A stretch of 5,788 nt of DNA from an uncultured Methylophilaceae bacterium (lineage in GTDB: Bacteria > Pseudomonadota > Gammaproteobacteria > Burkholderiales > Methylophilaceae), in assembly GCA_938084195.1 (NCBI GenBank), contig CALKDJ010000005.1:1-5788 (forward strand), written 5' to 3'. Positions 5,688-5,788 of this stretch are shown here, one piece after another. The position numbers were made by a program, and so were the translations under genes. The notes beneath the pieces were generated by a model. It was not told the DNA's origin and searched no databases. It saw only the letters and a list, made by a program, of their open reading frames with translations. The stretch's first letter is position 1; every line of letters starts with the position of its first letter.

Positions 5688-5788
5688 TTGAGTCAGTCAT
5701 TTCCAAATAGCCCATATACCCTCAATAAATTGTTTGATCCTGCTGGGGATCAACCTAATGCAATTGATAGGCTCACTGAAGGAGTAAA
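5688..5788 (+). CDS. uvrB: Excinuclease ABC subunit B, N-terminal fragment (runs off the window)
   Basis: UvrB is the damage-verifying helicase-like subunit of nucleotide excision repair, working with UvrA and UvrC on DNA in the cytoplasm. Only 33 codons are visible. They contain FDPAGDQPNAIDRLTEGV, matching the conserved start of UvrB (F-x-P-x-GDQP-x-AI-x-x-L), where the GDQP segment contacts the ATP adenine. The Walker A motif would follow beyond the window. The proposed start is TTG at 5688, giving SQSFPNSPYTLNKLF before the motif. The frame is closed by TAA at 5670-5672, and the only other upstream options are ATT codons at 5673 and 5682. No clear ribosome-binding site is present, so the exact start is uncertain. 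The gene name is nearly certain despite the short piece. Confidence 0.88.
   Translation, partial: MSQSFPNSPYTLNKLFDPAGDQPNAIDRLTEGV

Overview
The window is an AT-rich stretch of a proteobacterial chromosome, packed with short intergenic gaps and with four of seven visible gene starts being GTG or TTG. Most genes look beta/gamma-proteobacterial from memory of the families: the RNase R tail, RlmB, the class I-beta aminotransferase lying next to a divergent uvrB, and a secreted trypsin-like protease with a 'TNCHV' histidine motif. A streamlined AT-rich betaproteobacterium (for example a Methylophilales/OM43-like lineage) is my best guess, at low to moderate confidence. The one clear dissenter is a ribosomal protein S4 gene of alphaproteobacterial type.

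Left half (1-3153, plus strand): the 3' end of rnr overlaps rlmB by four bases (GTGA). An unrecognised 198-codon gene follows, then an rpsD-like gene broken by one extra base in an A7 run, then a gene for a secreted pseudoazurin (type 1 copper protein). The last four genes are separated by 66, 20 and 22 bases with no convincing terminator between them. A strong hairpin with T-run at 3122-3153 ends the block. It thus looks like one transcription unit mixing RNA decay, rRNA methylation, a ribosomal protein and a periplasmic electron carrier.

Middle (3157-4501, minus strand): tRNA-Asn(GTT) with encoded CCA has its own good promoter and shares the same hairpin, read in the other direction, as its terminator. 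Upstream of it lies a complete class I-beta aspartate-type aminotransferase with a TTG start.

Right part (4577-5788): a secreted serine protease with two C-terminal TPR repeats (minus) is divergent from the first 33 codons of uvrB (plus). The roughly 100 bp between them carry a perfect 7-bp inverted repeat with 9-bp spacer and an extended -10 candidate for uvrB.

The most interesting items are the alpha-type S4 gene with its +1 frame break at AAA AAA A GGT, and the unrecognised gene just upstream. I see no CRISPR array, insertion sequence, phage gene or defence system, and no gene-free stretch longer than 300 bases.
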